Shown in pieces: positions 1 through 7,948 of a stretch of DNA of 64,000 nucleotides (its first letter is position 1; the number at the start of each line of letters is the position of its first letter). The notes under the pieces are model-generated. The model saw only the letters and a program-made list of their open reading frames with translations, did not search any database and was not told where the DNA came from. A program made the translations under genes and the position numbers. Source of the DNA: Ferruginibacter paludis (GTDB lineage: Bacteria; Bacteroidota; Bacteroidia; Chitinophagales; Chitinophagaceae); assembly GCF_030409685.1 (NCBI RefSeq), contig NZ_JAUFQJ010000008.1:248001-312000 (forward strand), written 5' to 3'.

Positions 1-829
1 CAATATCAATTTCCTCTTCTTTTTCCTGTCCCACGTCTGCGCCAAATAATTGATGGGTTGAAGCATCAAAACAAAAACGCCACATTTTACGAAAACCATA
101 CGCCCAGATTTCGGGCTTCGCATTTTTGGTGGTTGCAAAAGGATTATCAGCAGGAATAGCATAAGGCTTTTTATTTACATCAATGCGCAATAATTTGCCG
201 TTAAAAAAATTCAAATCCTGTCCATGGTAAACATACTGGCTATCACCCAGCTGGTCGTCACCAATAGAAATGTAGAGGTAACCATCCGGCCCAAAAGCCA
301 CCTGGGCACCATTGTGCGTAATGTTTTCGCCCTCTAATTCAAACACGCGGTATTCTGATTGCACATTTGCCAAATCTTTACTGCTACCACCGGAAGTAAA
401 TTCTGAAACAACCAGCTTGCCTGTTGCCGGGTGTAACAAAGAGGTTGCTGCGTAACAAACATACAATTTACCATTGGATGAAAACTGCGGATGAATGGCG
501 ATACTGAAAATGGAGCCCAGGGGTGATTTTTTATCCCGTTGCCCAAGCTTATTATTGCAAACCAGGAAGGGCTCCGGTAGTACCGAATCATTTTTCAGCA
601 TCCAGATTTTACCACTGTTATCTGTAATCAACATCCGGTGGCTTGTATCGGGCAGTACATTCAATTCAACCGGGGCGGCAATGGTGTTACTTACCAACTG
701 AAGCTTTACTTCTACCGAATCATTCCCCGCTTTTGCACTGATCTTATCTACCCTGCTTTTTGCGGGGCTTGTGCAGGAACAATTAAATAATATGGACACA
801 AGTATAAAACAAAAGATTGTCTGCTTCAT
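1..829 (-). CDS. PQQ-dependent sugar dehydrogenase (GSDH family) lipoprotein, 3' end cut by window
   Basis: Reading the minus strand from the ATG at 829 gives an open frame that leaves the window at base 1, so the C-terminus is missing. The N-terminus is a hydrophobic signal with a Cys cluster (LFNCSC) that suits a lipoprotein. The body matches the glucose/sorbosone dehydrogenase beta-propeller: a segment with ITHNGAQVAFGPDGYLYISIG, then GDDQLGD, then NGKLLRIDVN, then EIWAYGFRKMWRFCFD and DVGQEKEEEID. That series of GPDG, GKLLRID, YGFRNP-like and DVGQ blocks is typical of periplasmic quinoprotein soluble aldose dehydrogenases, which oxidise sugars outside the cytoplasm. The substrate cannot be told. 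The gene runs divergently from the AraC gene with an 834-bp gap between. Family assignment is fairly secure; activity is inferred. Confidence 0.85.
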   Translation of the reverse strand, partial: MKQTIFCFILVSILFNCSCTSPAKSRVDKISAKAGNDSVEVKLQLVSNTIAAPVELNVLPDTSHRMLITDNSGKIWMLKNDSVLPEPFLVCNNKLGQRDKKSPLGSIFSIAIHPQFSSNGKLYVCYAATSLLHPATGKLVVSEFTSGGSSKDLANVQSEYRVFELEGENITHNGAQVAFGPDGYLYISIGDDQLGDSQYVYHGQDLNFFNGKLLRIDVNKKPYAIPADNPFATTKNAKPEIWAYGFRKMWRFCFDASTHQLFGADVGQEKEEEIDI

Positions 830-1663
830 AATAAGCGGGTTTAGTTGTTTGGGTTAAAAAATAGAAGCCAGGGTTCATATTTTTTCACGACAAAGCAACG
901 ACCTCCGGGGTAAACAAATGACGGAGCTTTAAGCCTTCCTCAATTACTTCGCACTGACGAGTAACATGCGGGAATGGCATCCTGGATAACGCTGTATTTG
1001 ATTCGAGAAAAAATAAACTTGTTTGGTAGGGAATAGATTGGTAAAGATGCGTATTGAAATGTATGGTCTTATTATTGTCAGCGGGAATGACAAATTGAAA
1101 GCTAATATATCTCCTTTTTTACACAAAAAATAATTAGTTGGGTTGCGAAGGAAAAATAGTTCGTTCTCCACCCCGCGAAGGAAGCTTTGCTGTATGGCAG
1201 GTGGGCTTGCACCCTTTTCAAACTGCGGCATTAATTGTTTACCCGGCAAAAGGCTTTCAACGCACCTGCTTCGGGACTTGTTCGATACATGTTCGGGAAT
1301 TACCGAAGCTGTCCCGAACATGTCCCGAAGGAGTCCCGAAGAAGGTATAGCGAATAACATATCGATACAATAGCTGTCGAACACCGGATTAAGCCTTCTG
1401 TAGTACCCGGTAATTTTCTTTTTGCTGCTGTAAGTTGCAATCGAAAAACAACAGCTGCGAAAATTTGTATCCTCTGCGGGATGAGTTCATTCCCCAAAAT
1501 CAGGCTGATCATCGCAGATAAAAGCGATACCCTTCTGCGTTACGGGTACATTTTCCTGATTGGGCATCCGGTTTTGCACAGTCAGTTAGATTTAGCGCTG
1601 CGATGAACAACCATTTCATGGTATTGCCTGCAATCATTAAATTTACTGTACTAACAAAATAGC
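830..1663. other. 834-bp intergenic region without a convincing gene
   Basis: This lies between the divergent sugar dehydrogenase and AraC genes. Several overlapping open frames of 70-146 codons occur on both strands, but none has a recognisable domain, a good start context or plausible composition. The only structure I see is the inverted-repeat cluster at 1269-1341. Promoters for both flanking genes must lie here, but I could not fix one. Confidence 0.5.
1269..1341. repeat. Palindromic GTCCCGAAG/CTTCGGGAC repeat cluster
   Basis: CTTCGGGAC occurs at 1269-1277, and its reverse complement GTCCCGAAG at 1322-1330 and again at 1333-1341. Nested inside is a perfect 11-bp inverted repeat, CATGTTCGGGA at 1288-1298 and TCCCGAACATG at 1312-1322. 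The whole could fold as a cruciform or hairpin set. It resembles a REP-like intergenic element. Other copies in the genome cannot be seen from here. Confidence 0.55.
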
Positions 1664-2527
1664 ATGGTCAATTTCCAGGAAAGAGTGTTAACGTATCCGC
1701 AGTATTGCCGCCAGTTCAGCTGTGGCGATTCACTGATTACTATTTTCAATTGTCCGCCCGAGGCCCGGTTAATGCAAAATAAACTGGCTGATTTGTGGTG
1801 CCATGAAAATTATATATTTTATGTGCTGGAAGGAAAAAAAGTATGGCATACTGCCCAGGGTGCTTATGAAATCGGGGAAGGCAGTTGTGTATTAGTAAGA
1901 AAGGGCGCCTGCATTTTGGAACAGTTTTTCGATATTGGTTTTTGTGTGGTGCTGTTTTTTATACCGGATGAATTTATTTGCAATACACTTAAAAACAGAT
2001 CGGCCCCCATAGCAAAAACTGGCAGCAGATATCAGCCGGTAATGAAGTTGAACTCTACCGAAACACTCAAGTCCTTTTTCGTATCGATGTACGCGTATTT
2101 TTCCGGCACGGCAGAACCCGACAAATCGTTGCTGGAACTAAAATTCAGGGAACTTATTTTAACCATTGCAGACAATCCTGAAAATGAAGAAGCGCTTGCC
2201 TATTTCTGCTCGCTCATGAACGAACCTCAATCGGTATCGCTGCAACGCGTAATGGATGACAACTTTTGTTTCAACCTGAAGCTGGAACAGTATGCACTGT
2301 TGAGCAACCGCAGCCTCTCTGCTTTTAAACGTGACTTTCAAAAACAATTCAACAGTACGCCAGGCAAATGGCTGCTGGAAAAAAGATTGCATCATGCAAA
2401 ATTCCTGCTGATTACACGGAATAAAACTGTAAGTGAAGCGGCATTTGAAAGCGGCTTTGAAAACCCTTCCCATTTCAGCCGGTCCTTTAAAGAACGATTT
2501 GGCGTCTCTCCAGCCGCAGCCAAATAA
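1664..2527 (+). CDS. AraC-family transcriptional regulator
   Basis: A 287-residue one-component regulator. Residues about 30-150 form a cupin-like sensing region resembling AraC_E-type N-termini, with the short motifs NYIFYVLEGKKVWH and GEGSCVLVRKGAC. Residues about 185-285 hold two helix-turn-helix units: LALLSNRSLSAFKRDF-like helices, then the family signature VSEAAFESGFENPSHFSRSFK followed by GVSPAAAK. AraC proteins bind promoter DNA as dimers, and a small ligand in the cupin pocket usually tunes them. The SAM methyltransferase gene starts 221 bp downstream on the same strand and may be a target; the sequence does not prove this. The ATG at 1664 gives a complete N-terminal domain. Confidence 0.9.
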   Translation: MVNFQERVLTYPQYCRQFSCGDSLITIFNCPPEARLMQNKLADLWCHENYIFYVLEGKKVWHTAQGAYEIGEGSCVLVRKGACILEQFFDIGFCVVLFFIPDEFICNTLKNRSAPIAKTGSRYQPVMKLNSTETLKSFFVSMYAYFSGTAEPDKSLLELKFRELILTIADNPENEEALAYFCSLMNEPQSVSLQRVMDDNFCFNLKLEQYALLSNRSLSAFKRDFQKQFNSTPGKWLLEKRLHHAKFLLITRNKTVSEAAFESGFENPSHFSRSFKERFGVSPAAAK

Positions 2528-2748
2528 ATTTCCTTCTGAACTTTTAAGTACAACATCTGGACTTTGCAGCAAAGGCTGTTTTTAAATGGACGAATACTTT
2601 TGTTATGCAATGAACAAAAAGGTGTTCATGCAGCCAGTTCAGCTCCCTGCAGGATCATTCAAAATAGCCAATAGCTTTTTCTTTCATCCGGCAGCAGAGT
2701 TGAAATGGAAACAAATAAACCAATTACAAATCTTAAAATTCAAACAAC

Positions 2749-3561
2749 ATGAATCCAAACAAAGCATTGTGGGAAAAAGGTGATTTTACCCGCATAGCAG
2801 CAACCATGCGGGAGAGCGGCGCCGCACTTGCTGCAACATTCGGTATTACTCCCGGCATTAACATGCTTGACCTGGGTTGCGGAGACGGTACTACTGCTTT
2901 GCCTTCTGCCCAACTCGGCGCCGATGTACAAGGAGTAGATATTGCCAGTAACCTCGTTGCTGCAGCCAACAAGCGGGCACAGGCAGCAGGGCTAAGCAAT
3001 TGCACTTTCCGGGAGGGTGATGCCTGTGATTTGAACGGTGTCCGCGATGAATCGTTCGACCTGGTTGTGAGTATTTTCGGGGCCATGTTTGCGCCCAGGC
3101 CATTGGATGTAGCGAGGGAAATGGTTAGGGTGACCCGGCCGGGCGGTAAAATAGTGATGGGTAACTGGATTCCCGGCGACCCCACACTTGTAGCGCAAAT
3201 CCTAAAAATAAGCTCAGCCTACATGCCACCACCACCGGAAGGTTTTGTCAGCCCGATGCTATGGGGTGTAACGGATCATGTAACCGAACGTTTTGTGAGC
3301 GCAGGCATAACACCAGGAAATATTTCATTCTCTAACGAAACCTTTACATTCAACGCAGACTATTCTCCCGCAACATTTGTTGACAGATTTAAAAACTATT
3401 ACGGCCCCACCATGAATGCCTTTGAAGCAGCAGAAAAAAATGGCAAGGCTGCAGCATTGCAACAGGAATTAGAACAGTTGTTTAACAGTCAGAATAAAAC
3501 CGGCACCCAAAATACAACCTCCATCCCGGCTACATTTTTAAAAGTAACTGTGATCCGTTGA
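2749..3561 (+). CDS. Class I SAM-dependent methyltransferase
   Basis: A 270-residue soluble protein of the UbiE/Methyltransf_25 type. Motif I is MLDLGCGDGTTA (residues about 40-51), followed by the acidic ribose-binding residue in VQGVDIA and a post-motif ...FREGDACDLNG that should contact adenine. The VRVTRPGGKIVMGNWIPG segment is the usual motif III strand. The C-terminal half (about 150-270) should form the substrate lid. Similar proteins methylate small molecules or quinone precursors, but I cannot name the acceptor. A strong hairpin terminator sits 31 bp after the stop. The gene follows the AraC regulator in the same direction, which suggests a regulator-target pair. Confidence 0.85.
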   Translation: MNPNKALWEKGDFTRIAATMRESGAALAATFGITPGINMLDLGCGDGTTALPSAQLGADVQGVDIASNLVAAANKRAQAAGLSNCTFREGDACDLNGVRDESFDLVVSIFGAMFAPRPLDVAREMVRVTRPGGKIVMGNWIPGDPTLVAQILKISSAYMPPPPEGFVSPMLWGVTDHVTERFVSAGITPGNISFSNETFTFNADYSPATFVDRFKNYYGPTMNAFEAAEKNGKAAALQQELEQLFNSQNKTGTQNTTSIPATFLKVTVIR

Positions 3562-3591
3562 GCAACTATCCAAGCTGCAAGTCATTTATGG

Positions 3592-3620
3592 CCGCCAACT
3601 TTTAGAAGTTGGCGGTTTTA
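3592..3620 (+). terminator. Rho-independent terminator after the methyltransferase
   Basis: A perfect 10-bp stem, CCGCCAACTT at 3592-3601 and AAGTTGGCGG at 3606-3615, encloses a 4-base loop (TTAG) and is followed by TTTTA. It lies just after the stop of the plus-strand methyltransferase and before the convergent ferritin-like gene. Confidence 0.85.
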
Positions 3621-3680
3621 CCGGCACAAGGAAAGTCACGTAAATAAGCCGCTTACAATTTCAGGCTTTATATACAGTCA

Positions 3681-4457
3681 TTACACCATCCCCTCCATTT
3701 CATTTTGATATTGTGGAGTCCGCAATGAGGTAAAAGCTAATCTTTTTGACAAGGCTACATCATGCAATGTTTTCTTGTATTTGCATTGCATGCTGCGCCA
3801 GTATTTACTGAAGTTTGTTCCGCCCGCTTTAAATAACTTTTGGTGCGCAAACCAAACCAGCAGCGACGTAGCGAAGAAGAACAGTGGATAAAAAAAGCGG
3901 CTGAATATCCTGGTGTCGGCCGGTTTACTGTTAAAAATAATGGCCATTCTTTCTGCCTGAAAATGGATATGATATGCTTCGTCAATCAATATGTCTGTAC
4001 AAATCTGTTGCAGCAGTGTACAGTTGGTTGCGTTTTTCAGTGCCTGGTAAAAAATCTGCGCCGCACTTTCTACCGTAATAACAGCCAGCGTCCATATTTC
4101 CATACTGGTATTAAAATACCGGATCTTCCTGAACAAGGTATCGCCCCAATTTTTGCTGATTCGTGGTTGATGGATGGCATCAAGATACTTTCCCAAATTG
4201 TTGCCGTGCTTTTGTTCTTCTTTTATAAAAAGTTGCACAGCCTGCACATAATGCGGGTCGTTAATTCTGGAGGCATATAATGTAGCCGCATGAATTAAAT
4301 GCGCTCCATCGGATGTTTCGCCCAACTGCCAGGCCTGCAGGGAATGTACAATCTGCGACAGTTCAGTTACCGAAACAGCTGGTTCTAAATGCCAGTCTAC
4401 CCGCTGCCTTAAGGCATTCTGATAAAAATATTCAATCCACTGTTTACTTGTTTTCAT
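3681..4457 (-). CDS. Ferritin-like diiron protein with C-terminal hydrophobic segment
   Basis: A 258-residue protein. Two ExxH pairs stand where a four-helix diiron carboxylate protein would place its ligands: E81-x-x-H84 in IKEEQKHGNN and E160-x-x-H163 in LIDEAYHIHFQ, with further acidic candidates at E130 (ITVESAAQ) and E169. This is the ferritin/rubrerythrin-like fold seen in oxidases and oxygenases. Residues about 185-205 (RFFYPLFFFATSLLVWFAH) are very hydrophobic and may anchor the protein in the membrane. The two neighbours are separate units, so context gives no substrate. The fold call rests on motif spacing only. Confidence 0.65.
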   Translation of the reverse strand: MKTSKQWIEYFYQNALRQRVDWHLEPAVSVTELSQIVHSLQAWQLGETSDGAHLIHAATLYASRINDPHYVQAVQLFIKEEQKHGNNLGKYLDAIHQPRISKNWGDTLFRKIRYFNTSMEIWTLAVITVESAAQIFYQALKNATNCTLLQQICTDILIDEAYHIHFQAERMAIIFNSKPADTRIFSRFFYPLFFFATSLLVWFAHQKLFKAGGTNFSKYWRSMQCKYKKTLHDVALSKRLAFTSLRTPQYQNEMEGMV

Positions 4458-4689
4458 AATTGCGTTTTTAAAATAATTGATAAATAAAAAGTACTTTGTA
4501 TTTCAAAGTAAATGTAATTATTTCAGATATTCTAGTGATTTTTTTCATTTTAACAATTAATCAGAACGCAGGAATTTGACAGAAAGATTTAACCGGTTAA
4601 AAAAGCTGATGTTAGCGTATTAGCTATAGTCCGGAAGAGGGCAGCAATCATTTGTGACCGGGCTTTTATTTTCATTAAACCAGTTGAGA

Positions 4690-5376
4690 TTATTGCAGGC
4701 CGGCACAATAATCAAAGAGTTTTTTTAGGTCCTGTTCTTTATTGAAAGAAGGCTTATTCGCTTTTATATAACCCTGGATGGCGTCGCTGTTTTTTGGAAA
4801 CATCGTAAGGAAGGCCGACTTACCCGCCTTTAACATTTCGTTGCCGGTATTAAGAAAATAGGTTGTCTCCATTGCAATATCAATATCAACATTCAGGGTT
4901 AGTTGTTTTTCTACCGAGTTTGCTATTAATGAACTGTAATTCTTTATACCAACGCCAGTACGGGTACGAAGGCCCATGGCGCCTATTTCAATGGGCTCGT
5001 AAGTTACTTTTCGTATTATCAGCAGCTTCACACTATTGGTAGAGGCTATCTGCTCCTGGTAACCGTCTTTGTAAAAAAAGATACTGCCACCTAAGGAGAT
5101 ACTGTCTATATCCTGTGGCTTTGCAATGCTGAGTGTATCACCATGCGGATCTATAAATTGCATTTCGCATACCAGTAAATTAAAGTTCATTTTCGATGGA
5201 CCGGCTCCACCACTTTTTAATTTAACGCTGGCATGAGCAAATGTGGGAAAGCGATAATAGAATTGTGCCGATAGGCTCTCACCCATATGTACTGTTTTCC
5301 TTTCAAGGACCTGTGCTTTTGCCGTAGAAAGAAAAATAACCGATAACAATAGGGCAAAAAAAACAGTCTGTTTCAT
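4690..5376 (-). CDS. Secreted protein of unknown function
   Basis: I place the start at the ATG at 5376, because the residues after it (MKQTVFFALLLSVIFLSTAKA) form a clean Sec signal peptide. The upstream 23 codons of the frame look unrelated. The mature protein of about 205 residues begins with a region rich in beta-strand-like stretches (ARSAQFYYRFP-like, KLKSGGAGPSK). It ends with an alpha-helical tail containing FPKNSDAIQGYIKANKP. I do not recognise the family. The FPKNSDAIQ-type ending resembles small periplasmic proteins common in Bacteroidota, but I would not assign a function. Confidence 0.7.
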   Translation of the reverse strand: MKQTVFFALLLSVIFLSTAKAQVLERKTVHMGESLSAQFYYRFPTFAHASVKLKSGGAGPSKMNFNLLVCEMQFIDPHGDTLSIAKPQDIDSISLGGSIFFYKDGYQEQIASTNSVKLLIIRKVTYEPIEIGAMGLRTRTGVGIKNYSSLIANSVEKQLTLNVDIDIAMETTYFLNTGNEMLKAGKSAFLTMFPKNSDAIQGYIKANKPSFNKEQDLKKLFDYCAGLQ

Positions 5377-5559
5377 AACGTAATATAGTACTATCTGTTG
5401 ATAAGAGCTACAGTCTGTAAAGTGCTTATAGCGGCAGCGGAACATCCATTTGCGATAGCCCGGTCATAATGCTTATAGCCGTTACGATTTGCAATTAATT
5501 TGCCGTATTTTCCACCATGGCAGCGATCGATCTATAGTTGTGGTATTACTTACAACTAT

Positions 5560-6474
5560 TTACTCCAGCATTTTAGTCAAGTTTTTAAAGCTGGTGGTCA
5601 TGCTTGCCCAGGGATCTTTTGGCATGTCGTGTTCAATGTAAAAATGTTGCATGCCCGCGATGGAAGCGGCGTCAAATATGGGCTTGTAATCGATGGTGCC
5701 CTCTCCTACAGGTAAAATATTTTCCCTGGATGCATCCAGATCTTTTACATGCCACAGTGGAAAGCGGCCGGGATTTTGTTTAAATATATCTACGGGATTT
5801 TTGCCCCCTTTTACGGCCCAGGCAAGGTCCAGCTCCATCTTTACCTTAGTTTGTGTTAAAAACAGGTCGTAAGGAATTTGTCCGTCTACAGCTTTAAATT
5901 CCGCATCGTGGTTATGGTAAGCAAAACCTATTCCTGCTTTTTTACAGGCTTCGTCTGTTTTGTTTAATACTTCAATCGAAGACTTAATATCATCCAATGT
6001 ATTGATGGGCGTATTGGCGCATACCAAATACTCCACTCCGCCTTCTGCTGCTTCATCTACCAACGCCTGCATATTGTCTCTTAAATTCCGCATGGGTGGA
6101 ATCACGAGGGGTTTGCCATCTGCACCCGTTGGCATCTTTGCACCGGGCGGCATTTTAAAAGGTGCACCCAGCACATGATGCGATTTCCATGACATGCCGA
6201 GGCTGTTTATCAAGGCCGCAAAATCCTTCGGTTTTAATCCATAATAACCACCTTTTTTGCTGAAGGCCGATTCAATTTCTTTGTAGCCAATGTCTGCCAC
6301 TTTTTTTAATGAACCATTTACATCATCATCTATTACATTGAACAAAGTGAATAATTGCAAACCAACCGGGTGCATGGCTGGCGCAGGATATAAAGCTTTA
6401 GCATTGCGGGGAAGTACAAGTCCACCAAAAGCAAGGGCGGCACTAAGTTTTAGAAAATCTTTTCTGCTTGGCAT
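5560..6474 (-). CDS. Sugar phosphate isomerase/epimerase-like TIM-barrel protein, exported
   Basis: The start at 6474 gives a 304-residue protein beginning MPSRKDFLKLSAALAFGG, a Tat-like signal (S-R-K-x-F-L-K) followed by a hydrophobic stretch. The body matches the xylose isomerase-like TIM barrel (AP_endonuc_2): HPVGLQLFTL at the first strand, IGYKEIESAF, FAYHNHDAEF (metal-ligand His region), MELDLAWAVKGG, LWHVKDLD and FYIEHDMP near the end. Secreted members act on sugars or inositols in Bacteroidota, but the reaction is not defined by sequence. It heads a minus-strand run with an aldo/keto reductase and a double esterase, consistent with carbohydrate processing. Confidence 0.85.
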   Translation of the reverse strand: MPSRKDFLKLSAALAFGGLVLPRNAKALYPAPAMHPVGLQLFTLFNVIDDDVNGSLKKVADIGYKEIESAFSKKGGYYGLKPKDFAALINSLGMSWKSHHVLGAPFKMPPGAKMPTGADGKPLVIPPMRNLRDNMQALVDEAAEGGVEYLVCANTPINTLDDIKSSIEVLNKTDEACKKAGIGFAYHNHDAEFKAVDGQIPYDLFLTQTKVKMELDLAWAVKGGKNPVDIFKQNPGRFPLWHVKDLDASRENILPVGEGTIDYKPIFDAASIAGMQHFYIEHDMPKDPWASMTTSFKNLTKMLE

Positions 6475-6723
6475 GGTCGTTATTTTTGTTTTATACGAAT
6501 GAAAATGTTGTTTATCTATAGACGGTTGTAAACATTGAAGCACTGACTCATTTGCCTATTCCATTCTGGTTGAGGCTTTACCTCCTCCGCCCCTTTGAAA
6601 AAATATGCTGCGCATTTTTTCAATTCCGGCTAAGTCTGAGCCGGAGAAAAAGAGAGCGACTTTCCAGTTACTGTTTCAATGCGGAGAGATAATTTGAAAA
6701 TTTCAATTTTGTCAAAATACGTG

Positions 6724-6815
6724 TTGCTTTCTGCCTTTTGCTTTTTACTTTTGACTTTATGCTTTCGCTTTTTGCCTTTTGCCTTCTGCCTCTGCTTTCT
6801 GCCTTAAGCCTTGTG
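6724..6815. repeat. Low-complexity polypurine/polypyrimidine tract of degenerate 6-8-mers
   Basis: On the plus strand the tract reads as repeated CTTTTGC/CTTTTTAC/CTTTCGC-like units, so the minus strand is almost pure purine (AAAAGGC, AAAAGTC, AAAAGCG). It begins in the intergenic space below the aldo/keto reductase and reaches into that gene's last codons. A shorter tract of the same kind lies at 7919-7948. Such slippage-prone tracts are common near gene ends in this phylum. Confidence 0.6.
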
Positions 6816-7859
6816 CTTTCCACCATACAAATCCGGTAAAGATTGCAGCATGGGGAACTGGGCCTGGTGCCAGTAAGGGTACGCTAATCTTTGTTCGCTT
6901 GCTTTATCTAATTTTTTTACCTGTTCCAGTGTAAGGTTCCAACCAACGGCACCGAGGTTTTGTTTCAGTTGTTCTTCGTTTCGGGCGCCGATGATAATGT
7001 TGGAAATGGTGGGCCTTTGCAGCAGCCAGTTCAGCGATACCTGGGCGACTGTTTTATTTACTTCAGCAGCTACTTCTTTTAATGAGTCTACGATGGTATA
7101 TAGTCTTTCAAGATCGGTTGCTTCGCTTGGCACGGGACTTCCTCCCTGCGCTACCCTGGCATCTGCGGGCAGCGGTTGGTTGCGGTTGTACTTGCCGGTG
7201 AGCATACCGCTGGAGAGGGGGCTCCATACAATGGTACCTATTTGCTGATCGATTCCGAGTGGCATCAATTCCCACTCAAAATCGCGGCTCAACAGAGAAT
7301 AGTAGGCCTGGTGAGCAACGTATTTGCTCCAGCCGTATCGTTCTGAAACAGACAAAGATTTCATCAAATGCCAGCCCGAAAAATTAGAGCAGGCAATGTA
7401 ACGAACCTTACCAGATTGTACCAGGTTGTCCAATGCTTTCAACGTTTCATCGATGGGGGCAACTGCATCAAAACCGTGCATATGGTAAATGTCAATATGG
7501 TCTGTATCCAGCCGCCGCAGGCTGTCTTCGCAGGCTTTCACCAGGTGCATACGGGAAGAACCATGATCATTGATATCATCCGACATAGGAAATGTTGCTT
7601 TGGTAGAAATCAACACCTGGTTTCTTTTTCCACGGACCGCCTTGCCGAGAATTTCTTCAGCAGCACCCCCCGAATATACATTGGCCGTGTCAAATAAATT
7701 GACACCTGCATCCAGGCAAAGGTTCACCATCTGCGTTGCCTCATCCACCTGTGTACTTCCCCATGCTTTAAAAAATTCGTTGCCGCCACCAAAAGTTGCC
7801 GTACCAAAACTTAATACCGGAACGGTTAACCCGGAGTTACCCAATTTTCTGTATTCCAT
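6804..7859 (-). CDS. Aldo/keto reductase
   Basis: The ATG at 7859 starts MEYRKLGNSGLTVPVLSFGT, the standard AKR N-terminus, so I prefer it to the frame's earlier Met. The 351-residue protein carries the catalytic tetrad: D57 and Y62 in FDTANVYSGG, K87 in LISTKAT, and H128 in DIDIYHMHGFD. The C-terminal NADPH-binding segment reads NIIIGARNEEQLKQNLGAV. These cytosolic enzymes reduce aldehydes or ketones, or act on sugars, with NAD(P)H; this clade is the YajO/Tas-like group. The gene sits between a sugar isomerase-like gene and an esterase gene on the same strand. The end of the frame runs into a polypurine tract. Confidence 0.9.
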   Translation of the reverse strand: MEYRKLGNSGLTVPVLSFGTATFGGGNEFFKAWGSTQVDEATQMVNLCLDAGVNLFDTANVYSGGAAEEILGKAVRGKRNQVLISTKATFPMSDDINDHGSSRMHLVKACEDSLRRLDTDHIDIYHMHGFDAVAPIDETLKALDNLVQSGKVRYIACSNFSGWHLMKSLSVSERYGWSKYVAHQAYYSLLSRDFEWELMPLGIDQQIGTIVWSPLSSGMLTGKYNRNQPLPADARVAQGGSPVPSEATDLERLYTIVDSLKEVAAEVNKTVAQVSLNWLLQRPTISNIIIGARNEEQLKQNLGAVGWNLTLEQVKKLDKASEQRLAYPYWHQAQFPMLQSLPDLYGGKHKA

Positions 7860-7918
7860 CTTTCTTATTTTTAGTAGTATAATATCTGCTATGCCCTGGC
7901 AAAAATGCACGCTGCATT

Positions 7919-7948
7919 TTTATTTTTTACTTTTTACTTTTGATTTTT
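7919..7948. repeat. Short polypurine tract at the 3' end of the esterase gene
   Basis: The plus strand reads TTTATTTTTTACTTTTTACTTTTGATTTTTG-like sequence, the same degenerate heptamer type as at 6724-6815. It encodes the last residues (KSKVKSKK) of the esterase, so the tract has apparently grown into the coding region. Confidence 0.5.

Noticed and set aside
944-1512. Several overlapping 70-146-codon frames in the divergent gap
   Set aside because: They overlap each other on both strands, carry the palindromic repeats, and show no domain or start signal.
2586-2783. 65-codon plus-strand frame before the methyltransferase
   Set aside because: It overlaps the start of the methyltransferase in another frame and has no domain.
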